Source of the DNA: Rhodoferax sp.
Lineage (GTDB): Bacteria > Pseudomonadota > Gammaproteobacteria > Burkholderiales > Burkholderiaceae_C
Direction of reading: 5' to 3'
Assembly: GCA_028711355.1 (NCBI GenBank)
Contig: JAQTSL010000068.1
Span: forward strand, 1 to 13,319
DNA: 13,319 nucleotides
Part shown: positions 1-7,687 of the stretch, piece after piece
How the letters are laid out: the number at the start of each line of letters is the position of its first letter
Position numbering within the stretch: the first letter of the stretch is position 1
Position numbers and translations under genes: made by a program
Notes under the pieces: generated by a model
What the model saw: the letters and a program-made list of their open reading frames with translations, nothing else
Databases searched by the model: none
What the model was told of the DNA's origin: nothing

Positions 1-531
1 CGGCGCCCCGGCTTCCTGTGGGATGCCCGGATAGTGATGCTGCCAGGCCTGACGGTGCGTGTGGTCGATAGCTACATCGGTGGCAACGGCCTGCTGCGCG
101 CCAGCCTTCAGGGCCTGTTCACCGTGGCCGATATGCGGGGCGGCGGCGATATCGCACGCGACGAATTCATGCGCTACTTCGCCGAGGCCGTCTGGTACCC
201 GACGGCGCTGCTGCCCAGCCAGGGTGTGCGATGGCAGGCGGTCGATGATCGGTCGGCGAACGCCACCCTGGTGGAGGGTGCCTTGTCGCTGACCCTGCTC
301 TTTTGCTTCAACGATGTCGGCCTGATCGAATCGTTCCGCGCCGAGGCGCGCGGCGGCATGGTGGACAAGGTTTTGGTCCAGGCGCCCTGGGAAGGCCGCT
401 TCTCCAACTACCAGACCCGTGACGGCATGACGGTTCCATTCGCGGGCGAGGTGGCGTGGATGCGGCCGCAAGGTCGCAAGACCTACTTCAAGGGCGCCAT
501 CACGCAGTTAGGCCACGAATTCGCGCCATGA
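1..531 (+). CDS. DUF6544/DUF6920-like protein, 3' part only
   Basis: The frame is open from the first base of the window to a TGA at 529-531, giving 176 residues with no N-terminus, so the gene begins upstream; the GTG at 34 and ATG at 37 are internal codons. The visible part has an F-L-W-D-A-R stretch, then D-S-Y-I-G-G-N-G, a W-Y-P-T-A-L-L-P segment and a late Q-A-P-W-E-G-R-F segment followed by G-M-T-V-P-F-A-G-E-V-A-W. As I recall, this order (an aromatic-rich beta segment, a 'laeavWyPtaLlP' helix, then 'Pw.G.f..y..' and 'G..vP..gev.W') is typical of the uncharacterised DUF6544/DUF6920 family, whose members are about 250-300 residues, so roughly 100 residues are missing. No function is known. 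The family name is from pattern memory; that it is a real gene is secure from conserved-looking composition and reading direction. Confidence 0.75.
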   Translation, partial: RRPGFLWDARIVMLPGLTVRVVDSYIGGNGLLRASLQGLFTVADMRGGGDIARDEFMRYFAEAVWYPTALLPSQGVRWQAVDDRSANATLVEGALSLTLLFCFNDVGLIESFRAEARGGMVDKVLVQAPWEGRFSNYQTRDGMTVPFAGEVAWMRPQGRKTYFKGAITQLGHEFAP

Positions 532-695
532 CTGCCAGGCTTCTGGGTGCGTCAGGGACTCAGGACGACGCAGCACTCACCTGCGCGGCTGTCTCCCGCC
601 CTTCGGGCTTATCCTTGATGCCGCGACGCTGAGCGCTACGCCGTCTCGAGTCAGCCTTCAGCAATGACCCTTGCCACCCCGGACAATGGCGTATC

Positions 696-1539
696 TTGAA
701 TCCGCTCTCACGTCTTGATCGCACCGGTTTTCTGGTCTGCCTTGTCCTTCTCGGGCAGGCTGGGTGCGCGCAGCATCAAGCGCCAGGCACGCAGGCGCCG
801 CGTGGTGGGTGGGCGAGTGCGCCCCGGCACTTGGCCGGCATCGCGCCAGACCCGGTGCAATGGGCGGATACAGCCATTGTTCAGGTTTACGCCGCCCCTA
901 CGTATGGTTGGCGCGGCCATTTTTGCGGTACACCCCTGGAGCATCTACAAGCGCCAAGGTGAGACGGCCTACACGCGTTACGACGTGGTCGGCTGGCGGG
1001 CGTCGCAGGTGGTGCAGCGCAACTACGCCCTGCCCGACGGGCTTTGGTACGGCTCGACCCCTGACCTGCTGGTGGACCACCGGGGCGACGCGGTGGAGTC
1101 GATGATCGATGAGGTTGAAGCGGCTGTGGCCAGCTACCCTTTTGCCGACCATTACCTCAGCTACCCCGGCCCCAACAGCAACACCTTTCTGGCGCACATT
1201 GGGCGGCAGGTGCCCGCGCTCAAGCTGGACTTGCCAGCCAACGCCGTTGGCAAGGACTACCGGGCGCTGTCCGACCCGGTGGGGCGGTCTGCCTCGGGCA
1301 GTGGTTTGCAGATGAGTTTGCTGGGTTAGCTGGGGCTGAATGTGGGGGTGCAGGAGGGGTCTGAATTGAATGTGCTGGCGCTCAATTTTGGCCATGACCT
1401 CAACCCGCTGGCGTTGCGGTTGCCCATGCTGGGGCGTTTGGGGTTTAAGGACATCAGCACCTCAACCCCCGGCCAGCCAACACCGCCAGCGCCGACAAGC
1501 CTTGCGCCGTCCGTCGCCCCAAACCCGGTGAGACAATAG
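696..1539 (+). pseudogene. DUF3750-family protein, frameshifted and nonsense-mutated
   Basis: Two frames together read as one DUF3750-type protein. Frame A (from a TTG at 696) gives a hydrophobic N-terminal segment ending in Gly-Cys, resembling a lipoprotein signal with an imperfect lipobox, then an A-I-V-Q-V-Y-A-A-P-T-Y-G-W-R-G-H-F stretch. At the T run 921-924 the match moves to the next frame, which continues A-V-H-P-W-S-I-Y and then Y-D-V-V-G-W, P-G-P-N-S-N-T-F and G-K-D-Y. Dropping one T restores the expected G-H-F-A-V-H-P-W junction. A TAG at 1327-1329 then interrupts L-L-G-(stop)-L-G-L; one base change from TTG would make it. The same frame continues after the stop with the family's usual C-terminal block (E-L-N-V-L-A-L-N-F-G, then L-P-M-L-G-R-L-G-F, ending near 1446) and runs open to a TAG at 1537-1539. 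The function of DUF3750 is unknown. The start codon is uncertain. A sequencing error could explain the T run but would not also explain the stop. Confidence 0.82.
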
Positions 1540-1648
1540 CCGCACGGGCCATCTGTCCCGGATTCCTTAGCAAGAGTCATGCGTTGTCCAGACCTCTGGC
1601 GCAGGTGAGGCAAGCGCACAGAGCTACCAAAAAACAAAGTAAATCAAG

Positions 1649-3523
1649 TTGTCCATCGAATCCATTCTCAGTGAAGTATTTGGTTACCCGGCGTTTCGCG
1701 GGCCGCAACAGGGCATCATCGAACACGTGACCGCCGGCGGCGACGCGTTGGTGTTGATGCCCACCGGCGGCGGCAAAAGCCTGTGCTACCAGATTCCGGC
1801 GATTGCCAGACAGCGCGCCGGGCAAGGCATCGCGGTGGTGATCTCGCCGTTGATCGCGCTGATGCACGACCAGGTGGGCGCGCTGCACGAGGCCGGTGTC
1901 AGCGCCGCGTTTTTGAATTCCACGCTGTCGAGCCAGCAAGCCTCGGACACCGAACGGGCGCTGGTGCAGGGCAACATTACGCTGTTATACGCCGCGCCCG
2001 AGCGGGTCACCACGGCGCGCTTTCTGGCGCAGATGGATTCTCTGGCAGAACGCGGCTGTTTAAGTTTGTTTGCGATTGACGAAGCGCATTGTGTGAGCCA
2101 GTGGGGGCACGACTTTCGACCCGAATACCGCGCCTTGACGGTGTTGCACGAGCGTTACCCGCAGGTGCCGCGGGTGGCGCTGACCGCCACCGCCGATGCG
2201 CTGACGCGCGCCGACATCATTGAACGCTTGCAGTTGCAAGGCGCGCACCTGTTTGTCAGCAGTTTTGACCGCCCCAACATCCGCTACACCATTGTTGAAA
2301 AGCGCGACGCTACGGCGCAACTGCTGCGCTTTATTCGAGACGAACACCTGGGCGACGCGGGCATCGTCTATTGCCAGTCACGCAAGAAAGTGGAAGAAAC
2401 GGCCGAGCTGCTGTGCCATCACGGCATCCCGGCGCTGCCCTACCACGCCGGGCTGGATGCCAAAGTGCGACAGGCCAACCAGGACCAGTTTTTGTGCACC
2501 GACGGCGTGGTGATGGTGGCCACCATTGCCTTTGGCATGGGCATTGACAAGCCCGACGTGCGCTTTGTGGCGCACCTGGATATGCCGAAAAACATCGAGG
2601 GCTATTACCAGGAAACGGGTCGTGCTGGGCGCGACGGTCTGCCGGCCGACGCCTGGATGTGCTACGGCCTGCAAGACGTGGTCAACCAGCGCCGCATGAT
2701 CGACGAGAGCCCGGCCGAAGAAGAATTCAAGCAAGTGCTGCGCGGCAAGCTGGAGGCGTTGTTGGGCCTGGCTGAGGCCACCGATTGCCGTCGTGTGCGG
2801 CTGCTGCGCTACTTTGGTGAAGAAAGTGGTGAATGTCATAACTGCGACAACTGTCTGGCACCGCCTGCCGTGTGGGATGCAACGGACGCGGCGCGTAAGC
2901 TGCTTTCGACCGTTTACCGGGTGCGCCAGATGAGTGGCTTTGGCTTTGGCGCCGGGCACATCATCGACATCCTGCGCGGCAAAGTAACCGACAAGGTGGC
3001 GCAGCGCGGCCACCAGGGTTTGAGCACGTTTGGCATTGGTGCTGATTTGAGCGAGTCACAGTGGCGCGCCGTGCTGCGCCAATTGCTCGCCACCGATGCC
3101 GTGGCGGTCGATGCGAAAGCCTTCAACACGCTGGCGCTGACCGACGCGTCGCGCGCGGTGCTCAAGGGCGACATGCCGGTGCACCTGCGCGTGGCGGCAG
3201 CCAAAGCGGGGCATACCAAGTCTCGCCCGGGTGCTACCACGGCGCTGCCGAAAGCCGTCTTGGTGCTGGACGCTGCCGCACAGGCGCGCTTTGCCGCGCT
3301 CAAAGCCTGGCGTGCCGCCGTGGCGCGTGAGCACAACTTGCCTGCCTATGTGATCTTTCATGACGCCACGCTGGCCGCCATTGCGCAAGCGGCACCGCAG
3401 ACACTCGACGCGTTGCAAGGTATCAGCGGTCTGGGCACGCGCAAACTGGAGGCTTATGGCGAGCAAGTGTTGACGGTCGTGGCTGCAAGCGTGTCACAAG
3501 ACGTGCTAGACGCGGTCGGCTGA
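1649..3523 (+). CDS. recQ: ATP-dependent DNA helicase RecQ
   Basis: RecQ is a 3'-5' superfamily 2 helicase acting in recombination and stalled-fork repair. The 624 residues have the full bacterial layout. Motif 0 F-R-G-P-Q-Q is at 16-21, Walker A T-G-G-G-K-S at 39-44, D-E-A-H at 144-147, and the aromatic-rich loop S-Q-W-G-H-D-F-R-P at 150-158. The second helicase lobe ends in the Q-E-T-G-R-A-G-R-D-G motif. Zinc ligands Cys380, Cys396, Cys399 and Cys402 are nearly identical in spacing to E. coli RecQ. An RQC winged helix and a C-terminal HRDC domain (about 545-615, with G-I-S-G-L-G) follow. The start is TTG: an in-frame TAA at 1640-1642 lies two codons upstream and the next ATG falls inside the helicase core. 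No good ribosome binding site is seen, only an A-rich leader. The gene stands alone, and its stop codon runs into the inverted repeat at 3523-3623. Confidence 0.96.
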   Translation: MSIESILSEVFGYPAFRGPQQGIIEHVTAGGDALVLMPTGGGKSLCYQIPAIARQRAGQGIAVVISPLIALMHDQVGALHEAGVSAAFLNSTLSSQQASDTERALVQGNITLLYAAPERVTTARFLAQMDSLAERGCLSLFAIDEAHCVSQWGHDFRPEYRALTVLHERYPQVPRVALTATADALTRADIIERLQLQGAHLFVSSFDRPNIRYTIVEKRDATAQLLRFIRDEHLGDAGIVYCQSRKKVEETAELLCHHGIPALPYHAGLDAKVRQANQDQFLCTDGVVMVATIAFGMGIDKPDVRFVAHLDMPKNIEGYYQETGRAGRDGLPADAWMCYGLQDVVNQRRMIDESPAEEEFKQVLRGKLEALLGLAEATDCRRVRLLRYFGEESGECHNCDNCLAPPAVWDATDAARKLLSTVYRVRQMSGFGFGAGHIIDILRGKVTDKVAQRGHQGLSTFGIGADLSESQWRAVLRQLLATDAVAVDAKAFNTLALTDASRAVLKGDMPVHLRVAAAKAGHTKSRPGATTALPKAVLVLDAAAQARFAALKAWRAAVAREHNLPAYVIFHDATLAAIAQAAPQTLDALQGISGLGTRKLEAYGEQVLTVVAASVSQDVLDAVG

Positions 3524-3623
3524 TTCCATTTCTAAATCATTTGTGTCTAGGCGCGAAGCCGCAGGCAGTGCTGGCGCACGACAAGGCGAAGCAACAACGA
3601 CACGGACGATTTAGAAATGGAAT
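3523..3623. repeat. Long inverted repeat with structured interior, directly after recQ
   Basis: The outer arms 3523-3538 and 3608-3623 are a perfect 16-base inverted repeat (ATTCCATTTCTAAATC against GATTTAGAAATGGAAT). Extended inward to 3547 and 3599 the arms pair at 22 of 25 positions, and two of the three mismatches would be G-U pairs in RNA. The interior holds two smaller hairpins: GGC-GCGAA-GCC near 3550-3560 and GTGC-TGGC-GCAC near 3569-3580. The left arm begins at the last base of the recQ stop codon. There is no T tract, so a standard intrinsic terminator is unlikely. The element could act as a transcript 3'-end stabiliser or bidirectional structure, or it could be one copy of a dispersed non-autonomous element. 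The structure is seen directly; its role is inferred. Confidence 0.75.
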
Positions 3624-3654
3624 GAGGGCGCAGCGGCGCGCGTGGCGATCAGGG

Positions 3655-3694
3655 TTTTCGATAGGTTGGCGGTCATTTGCTACACTGGAAATCA
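3655..3694 (+). promoter_or_regulatory. Putative trp promoter (extended -10)
   Basis: A TACACT hexamer at 3681-3686 is preceded by TG and one base (TTGC at 3677-3680), forming an extended -10 element. No good -35 is present at 16-18 bases; the best is a weak TTCGAT at 3657-3662. The predicted start site, 7-8 bases downstream, falls on or next to the A of the trpL ATG at 3694. The region from 3624 to 3693 holds no other gene. A TrpR-type operator was not recognised. Confidence 0.45.
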
Positions 3695-3780
3695 TGTTTC
3701 TGCACCGCATCATCATCACGGGTTGTCACGACCGGGGAGCCTGGCCCTGGCGTGCGTCGCGCGTGTTGGTGTCATCTTGA
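3694..3780 (+). CDS. trpL: trp operon leader peptide TrpL
   Basis: A 28-codon reading frame from ATG 3694 to TGA 3778-3780 begins M-F-L-H-R-I-I-I and carries Trp17-Pro18-Trp19 (TGG at 3742-3744 and 3748-3750). In attenuation, a ribosome stalls at such paired Trp codons when charged tRNA-Trp is scarce and so changes folding of the RNA downstream. The position fits: it ends 111 bases before trpE and is followed by competing stems and a T run. There is almost no room for a Shine-Dalgarno site if transcription starts at the predicted place; GGAA at 3687-3690 is only three bases from the ATG. The peptide itself probably has no other role, though a trans-acting leader RNA and peptide have been described in Sinorhizobium. 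Confidence 0.85.
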   Translation: MFLHRIIITGCHDRGAWPWRASRVLVSS

Positions 3781-3877
3781 CTTTTGGTTTGGCGGCGTAG
3801 CTGACCAGAGCCCAAGGCAAAGTGGCAAGTCTGGGCAGTCAGCGTTTCTACTGACACGGCTCACTTCCGACTTTTTT
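3739..3877 (+). promoter_or_regulatory. trp attenuator with mutually exclusive stems
   Basis: Four pairing regions can be picked out by eye. Region 1 is the Trp codon segment (GCCTGG at 3739-3744, TGG at 3748-3750), which can pair imperfectly with region 2 (CCAGAGCCCAAGGC at 3805-3818). Region 2 with its upstream flank (GCTGAC 3800-3805, GCCCA 3810-3814) pairs with region 3 (TGGGC 3832-3836, GTCAGC 3838-3843), an antiterminator-like stem. Region 3 can instead pair with region 4 (CTGAC 3851-3855, GCTC 3859-3862), forming the terminator. This is the logic of classical Trp attenuation: stalling at the Trp codons frees region 2 to hold region 3, allowing trpE transcription. Pairings were found by eye without energy calculation. 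Confidence 0.7.
3827..3877 (+). terminator. Attenuator terminator upstream of trpE
   Basis: A basal stem AAGTC (3827-3831) with GACTT (3869-3873) encloses GGGC/GCTC (with one G-U pair) and GTCAG/CTGAC around an 8-base loop. Six T residues follow at 3872-3877. The T run ends 14 bases before the trpE start, which fits a conditional terminator. The stem is interrupted by unpaired bases, so its strength is uncertain. Confidence 0.6.
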
Positions 3878-3891
3878 GAAAGTGCATTTCC

Positions 3892-5415
3892 GTGATTTCT
3901 GTCTCTGAATTTTCCCAACTGGCAGCACTTGGCTACAACCGCATTGCGCTGACCGCGCAAGCTTTTGCCGATCTGGAAACGCCGCTGTCGCTGTACCTGA
4001 AGCTCACCAACTGTGCGCCGTTCAGTTTTTTGCTGGAGTCGGTGGTCGGTGGCGAGCGCTTTGGCCGCTACAGCTTTATCGGTCTGCCGGCGCGCACGCT
4101 GCTGCGCGCCAGCGGTTTTGGCGCCAATGCCTGCACCGAGGTGGTGTGTGATGGTGCGGTGATTGAAACTGACTGGGGCAACCCGCTGGACTTTATCGCC
4201 GCCTACCAACAACGCTTCAAAGTGGCGTTGCAACCCGATCTGCCACGTTTTTGCGGTGGCCTGGCGGGCTACTTTGGCTACGATACGGTACGCCACATCG
4301 AGCCAAAACTTCAGTCCACCTGTCCCCGCGACGAGCACGGCACGCCCGACATCTTGCTGTTGCAGTGCGAGGAGCTGGCGGTCATCGACAACCTGTCGGG
4401 CAAGCTGCACCTGATGGTTTATGCCGACCCGACGCAAGCGCTCGCTTACGATCGCGCACAAGCCCGGCTGGTCGAGCTCATAAGCTTGCTGGAGCAGCCG
4501 GTGCACGCGCCGCGCGTCCAGCCCAGCGCCGGGCAAGCGGTGCTGCGTGACTTTCCCAAAGCCGATTTCATGGCGGCGGTGACACACGCCAAAGCGCTGA
4601 TTGCCGGCGGTGACTTCATGCAACTGGTGATCGGCCAGCGCATCAAAAAGCCATTTACCCAGAGCCCGTTAAGCCTGTACCGGGCGCTGCGTTCGCTCAA
4701 CCCCAGCCCCTATATGTATTACTACAACTTCAGCGGGGCAACCAAGCAGGCGGCTGACTTTCATGTGGTCGGCTCCAGTCCCGAAATCTTGGTGCGCCAA
4801 GAGCAGGTGCTGCAAGACGGCGCGCCGCTGCAAAAGGTCACCATCCGGCCACTGGCGGGAACGCGTGCGCGCGGCGCCACGCCCGAGGCCGATCAGGCGG
4901 CTGAGGCCGAGCTGCTGGCTGACCCGAAGGAGCGCGCCGAACATGTGATGCTGATCGATCTGGCGCGCAACGATATTGGCCGCATCGCGCAGGTCGGCAG
5001 CGTCAAGGTGACCGACGCCTTTAGCGTAGAGCGCTACAGCCACGTGATGCACATCGTCAGCAACGTTGAAGGCATATTGTTGCCAGGCTTGAGCAGCATG
5101 GACGTGCTCAAGGCGACCTTTCCAGCGGGCACGCTGTCGGGTGCGCCCAAGGTGCATGCGATGGAACTGATCGACCAGTTGGAGCCGGTCAAGCGCGGCA
5201 TTTACGGTGGTGCCTGCGGTTACCTGAGCTACGCTGGCGACATGGACGTGGCGATTGCCATCCGTACCGGCGTGCTACTGAATCAGGTGCTGCACGTGCA
5301 GGCTGCTGCTGGTGTGGTGGCCGACAGCGTGCCCGAGCTGGAGTGGGCTGAAACCGAAGCCAAGGCGCGTGCCCTGTTGCGCGCGGCCGAGCTGGTGGAA
5401 GAGGGCCAGGTGTGA
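3892..5415 (+). CDS. trpE: Anthranilate synthase component I TrpE
   Basis: TrpE converts chorismate and ammonia to anthranilate and pyruvate, the first committed step to tryptophan; TrpG supplies the ammonia from glutamine. The 507-residue length is normal. The N-terminal regulatory region has L-L-E-S at 47-50, the motif linked to tryptophan feedback binding in this family. The chorismate-binding core has G-G-L-A-G-Y-F-G-Y-D, G-S-S-P-E-I-L, I-R-P-L-A-G-T-R, L-I-D-L-A-R-N-D at 354-361, G-T-L-S-G-A-P-K at 413-420 and G-A-C-G-Y-L-S-Y. No key residue looks missing. The start is GTG at 3892, with a weak GAAAG nine bases upstream; it gives the usual short lead into the A-L-G-Y-N-R-I segment. The gene is preceded by the leader peptide and attenuator and overlaps the next gene by four bases (GTGA). 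It is the isoform with separate glutaminase rather than a TrpEG fusion. Confidence 0.97.
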   Translation: MISVSEFSQLAALGYNRIALTAQAFADLETPLSLYLKLTNCAPFSFLLESVVGGERFGRYSFIGLPARTLLRASGFGANACTEVVCDGAVIETDWGNPLDFIAAYQQRFKVALQPDLPRFCGGLAGYFGYDTVRHIEPKLQSTCPRDEHGTPDILLLQCEELAVIDNLSGKLHLMVYADPTQALAYDRAQARLVELISLLEQPVHAPRVQPSAGQAVLRDFPKADFMAAVTHAKALIAGGDFMQLVIGQRIKKPFTQSPLSLYRALRSLNPSPYMYYYNFSGATKQAADFHVVGSSPEILVRQEQVLQDGAPLQKVTIRPLAGTRARGATPEADQAAEAELLADPKERAEHVMLIDLARNDIGRIAQVGSVKVTDAFSVERYSHVMHIVSNVEGILLPGLSSMDVLKATFPAGTLSGAPKVHAMELIDQLEPVKRGIYGGACGYLSYAGDMDVAIAIRTGVLLNQVLHVQAAAGVVADSVPELEWAETEAKARALLRAAELVEEGQV

Positions 5416-7634
5416 AGAACTGGCTGCACTTGTGGCGCTGGTGGTTGCTGCTGGGGCTGTTTTGGGCGCTGGTGGCGGCTGGGCTGACGGCGTACAGCCG
5501 CTCCAGCCGCGACCAAATCATTGCCCGGGAGCTGGATCGGCTTGCCATACAGACCAAAGTGGTTGAAGACAACCTGACGCGCCAGTTGACGGCCATCGAT
5601 GCCATACTCCGAGCTATTGCCCAAGTGGTACCACACTGGCAGCGCAACCCGGCAGAAAAGACGCAGGGTATGCAGACCTTGCGCAATATGGAAGTGGCGA
5701 TGCCAGCAGTGAGAACTTTTTTGGTGCTTGATCGCCGGGGTGAAATCAGCCTGTCCAATCGTGCCGAACTGGTCGGGCGCAACTTTGCATCGCGAGATTA
5801 TTTTCAGGCCCCACGCAATAAACCAAGCCTACGCACGCTGTACGCCAGCGCGCCGTTCAAGTCGGTATTGGGTAACTACGTGATCAACCTGTCGCGGGTG
5901 GTGCAGGATACGCAAGGTCAGTTTGCTGGTGTGGTGAGTGCGGGCATGGACTCGCAGGACGGCAACATCTTGCTTAATTCGGTGCGCTACAGCCCTGATA
6001 TGCTGGCCATGTTGGTTCATGGTGGCGGTGCCTTGTTTATCAGCGAGCCGTCACAGGAGGGCTTGTTTGGCGTCAATTTGGCGGCTCCAGGGGCGATGCT
6101 GGCACCTGTGTTGGCGGCCAATGCCACGTTGGCGGTTCGTCAGGCGGCGTTGCCAGGGCAGACCGCTTTGCATCTGGTGGCAATGCGCCGCATTGCACCG
6201 GTGGAACTGGCCATGGACCAACCCCTGTTTGTTGTGCTGACGCGGCCGCGCCAGTCGGTACTTGCAATATGGCGTCAAGATGTTATCTCCCTTGCCGCTG
6301 TGGTGATCTTGCTGGCAATGACCAGTATGTTGGCTTTGTCGCTGATTCAGCGCCAGCGCGCTCAAAAAATCATGGAGTCCAAGCGCCTGAAGCTCGCCAC
6401 AGAGGCCAGTCAAGTGGGGATTTGGGAATTTGACCTGGTGACCCGTATTTACCAGTGGGACGCCGCCATGTTCAGGTTGTTTGGGCTGGATCCCAAAAAT
6501 GCGAGTCCCCGCAACGACGAATGGATCAAGCTGTTGTCGGCCGCCGACTTGCAACGTATGCGCGACGCCACGCGCGACACCATCCGCCAGGACAAGCCGT
6601 TCAAAATGACGTTTCAGATTTGTCGTCCCGACGGCCAGGTGCGCTACATGCGCAACCGGGCGGCGCTGTATTGCGACGATCAGGGCGTGCCCCGGCGCCT
6701 GATCGGCGCCACTGAAGACGTGACCCAGCGCAAGCAGCAAGAGGCCGACTTGCGGGTGGCCGCGGTGGCGTTTGAATCCAACGAAAGCATGCTGGTGACC
6801 AATGCGCAAGTTGCGGTGTTGCGCGTCAACCAGGCATGTGTGCGGTTGTTCGGATATAGCGTGGCCGAGATGGTCGGCCAGCACCCGCGCAAGCTCAAAT
6901 CGGGCCGTCACGACCTCGGTTTTTACCAAGCGATGTGGCAGCAGTTGCTGGCGCAACACCATTGGCAGGGTGAAATCTGGAACCGGCACCAGGACGGCCA
7001 CGAAATTTTGTGTTGGTTGTGCATTACCGCCGTGTGTGATGACGCTGGCAAGGTCACGCATTACGTGGCCAACCACACCGACATTACCTCGCGCAAAGCC
7101 AGCGAGGAAGAGGTGCGCCAGATGGCGTTTTTTGATCCACTGACCCAGTTGCCCAATCGCCGCTTGCTGCAAGACCGCTTGCAGCAAGCCATGGCCCAGG
7201 CGCGGCGCGACGGCACTTGTCTGGCGCTGATGTACGTTGACCTGGATAAGTTCAAACCGGTCAATGATTTGCAGGGCCACGCGGCGGGCGACCAACTGCT
7301 CAAAGACGTGGCGCAACGCTTGCAGTGGTGCCTGCGTGAATCGGATACCGCAGCGCGTGTTGGTGGCGACGAGTTTGTACTGCTGCTGCCGGTCATCAGT
7401 CAGTGTTCGGATGCGTTGGAAGTAGCCAAAAAAATCCATGCCCAACTGCGCCTGCCGTTTACGCTGTCCGATGGGCAGATGGTGCAGATTTCTGCCAGCA
7501 CCGGCGTTGCGATTTTTCCCGAGCACGGTGCGGATGAGGCGACGTTGTCGTTGCACGCCGATGTCGCCATGTACCACGCCAAAGCGGCCGGGCGTGACCA
7601 GTTCGTGCTTTACCATGACGGCTTGGAAAGTTAA
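5412..7634 (+). CDS. Membrane-bound PAS-PAS-GGDEF diguanylate cyclase
   Basis: The protein (740 residues) is predicted to make cyclic di-GMP from two GTP at the inner membrane in response to an outside signal. Domain order: a transmembrane helix at about 7-28; a periplasmic sensor of about 260 residues resembling double-CACHE domains (with S-R-D-Y-F and Y-V-I-N-L-S-R segments); a second transmembrane helix at about 291-312; a PAS domain at about 328-445, ending in a T-E-D-V-T-Q-R PAC tail; a second PAS at about 451-562; and a GGDEF domain from F-D-P-L-T-Q-L-P-N-R at 574. The active-site signature G-G-D-E-F is intact at 651-655, and the inhibitory site R-E-S-D at 642-645 has the correct five-residue spacing, suggesting product feedback. 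There is no EAL domain. The GTG start overlaps the trpE stop (GTGA) and has GAGGG six bases upstream, inside trpE, so translation is probably coupled to TrpE. Lying between trpE and trpG is unusual. The ligand of the sensor is unknown. Confidence 0.93.
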   Translation: MKNWLHLWRWWLLLGLFWALVAAGLTAYSRSSRDQIIARELDRLAIQTKVVEDNLTRQLTAIDAILRAIAQVVPHWQRNPAEKTQGMQTLRNMEVAMPAVRTFLVLDRRGEISLSNRAELVGRNFASRDYFQAPRNKPSLRTLYASAPFKSVLGNYVINLSRVVQDTQGQFAGVVSAGMDSQDGNILLNSVRYSPDMLAMLVHGGGALFISEPSQEGLFGVNLAAPGAMLAPVLAANATLAVRQAALPGQTALHLVAMRRIAPVELAMDQPLFVVLTRPRQSVLAIWRQDVISLAAVVILLAMTSMLALSLIQRQRAQKIMESKRLKLATEASQVGIWEFDLVTRIYQWDAAMFRLFGLDPKNASPRNDEWIKLLSAADLQRMRDATRDTIRQDKPFKMTFQICRPDGQVRYMRNRAALYCDDQGVPRRLIGATEDVTQRKQQEADLRVAAVAFESNESMLVTNAQVAVLRVNQACVRLFGYSVAEMVGQHPRKLKSGRHDLGFYQAMWQQLLAQHHWQGEIWNRHQDGHEILCWLCITAVCDDAGKVTHYVANHTDITSRKASEEEVRQMAFFDPLTQLPNRRLLQDRLQQAMAQARRDGTCLALMYVDLDKFKPVNDLQGHAAGDQLLKDVAQRLQWCLRESDTAARVGGDEFVLLLPVISQCSDALEVAKKIHAQLRLPFTLSDGQMVQISASTGVAIFPEHGADEATLSLHADVAMYHAKAAGRDQFVLYHDGLES

Positions 7635-7687
7635 CCTGCCCGTGTTGGCCGCTGCGCCGCCGTGATGCTATGAGAAAGACCCCCTGC

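Noticed and set aside
598..608. GCCC-TTC-GGGC hairpin after the first gene, read as a terminator
   Set aside because: The stem is only four pairs and no T run follows; the 532-695 gap otherwise shows nothing I can support.
1540..1648. Promoter or regulatory site upstream of recQ
   Set aside because: No paired -35/-10 elements or convincing ribosome binding site could be recognised.
3772..4623. Minus-strand open frame of 283 codons covering the attenuator and trpE start
   Set aside because: It is antisense to the clearly conserved trpE, has no family motif, and its composition is typical of shadow frames.
6051..7616. Long minus-strand open frame (521 codons) opposite the diguanylate cyclase
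   Set aside because: It mirrors the high third-position G+C of the real gene, has a low-complexity His/Gln/Arg-rich product with no recognisable motif, and lies fully opposite a clear multidomain protein.
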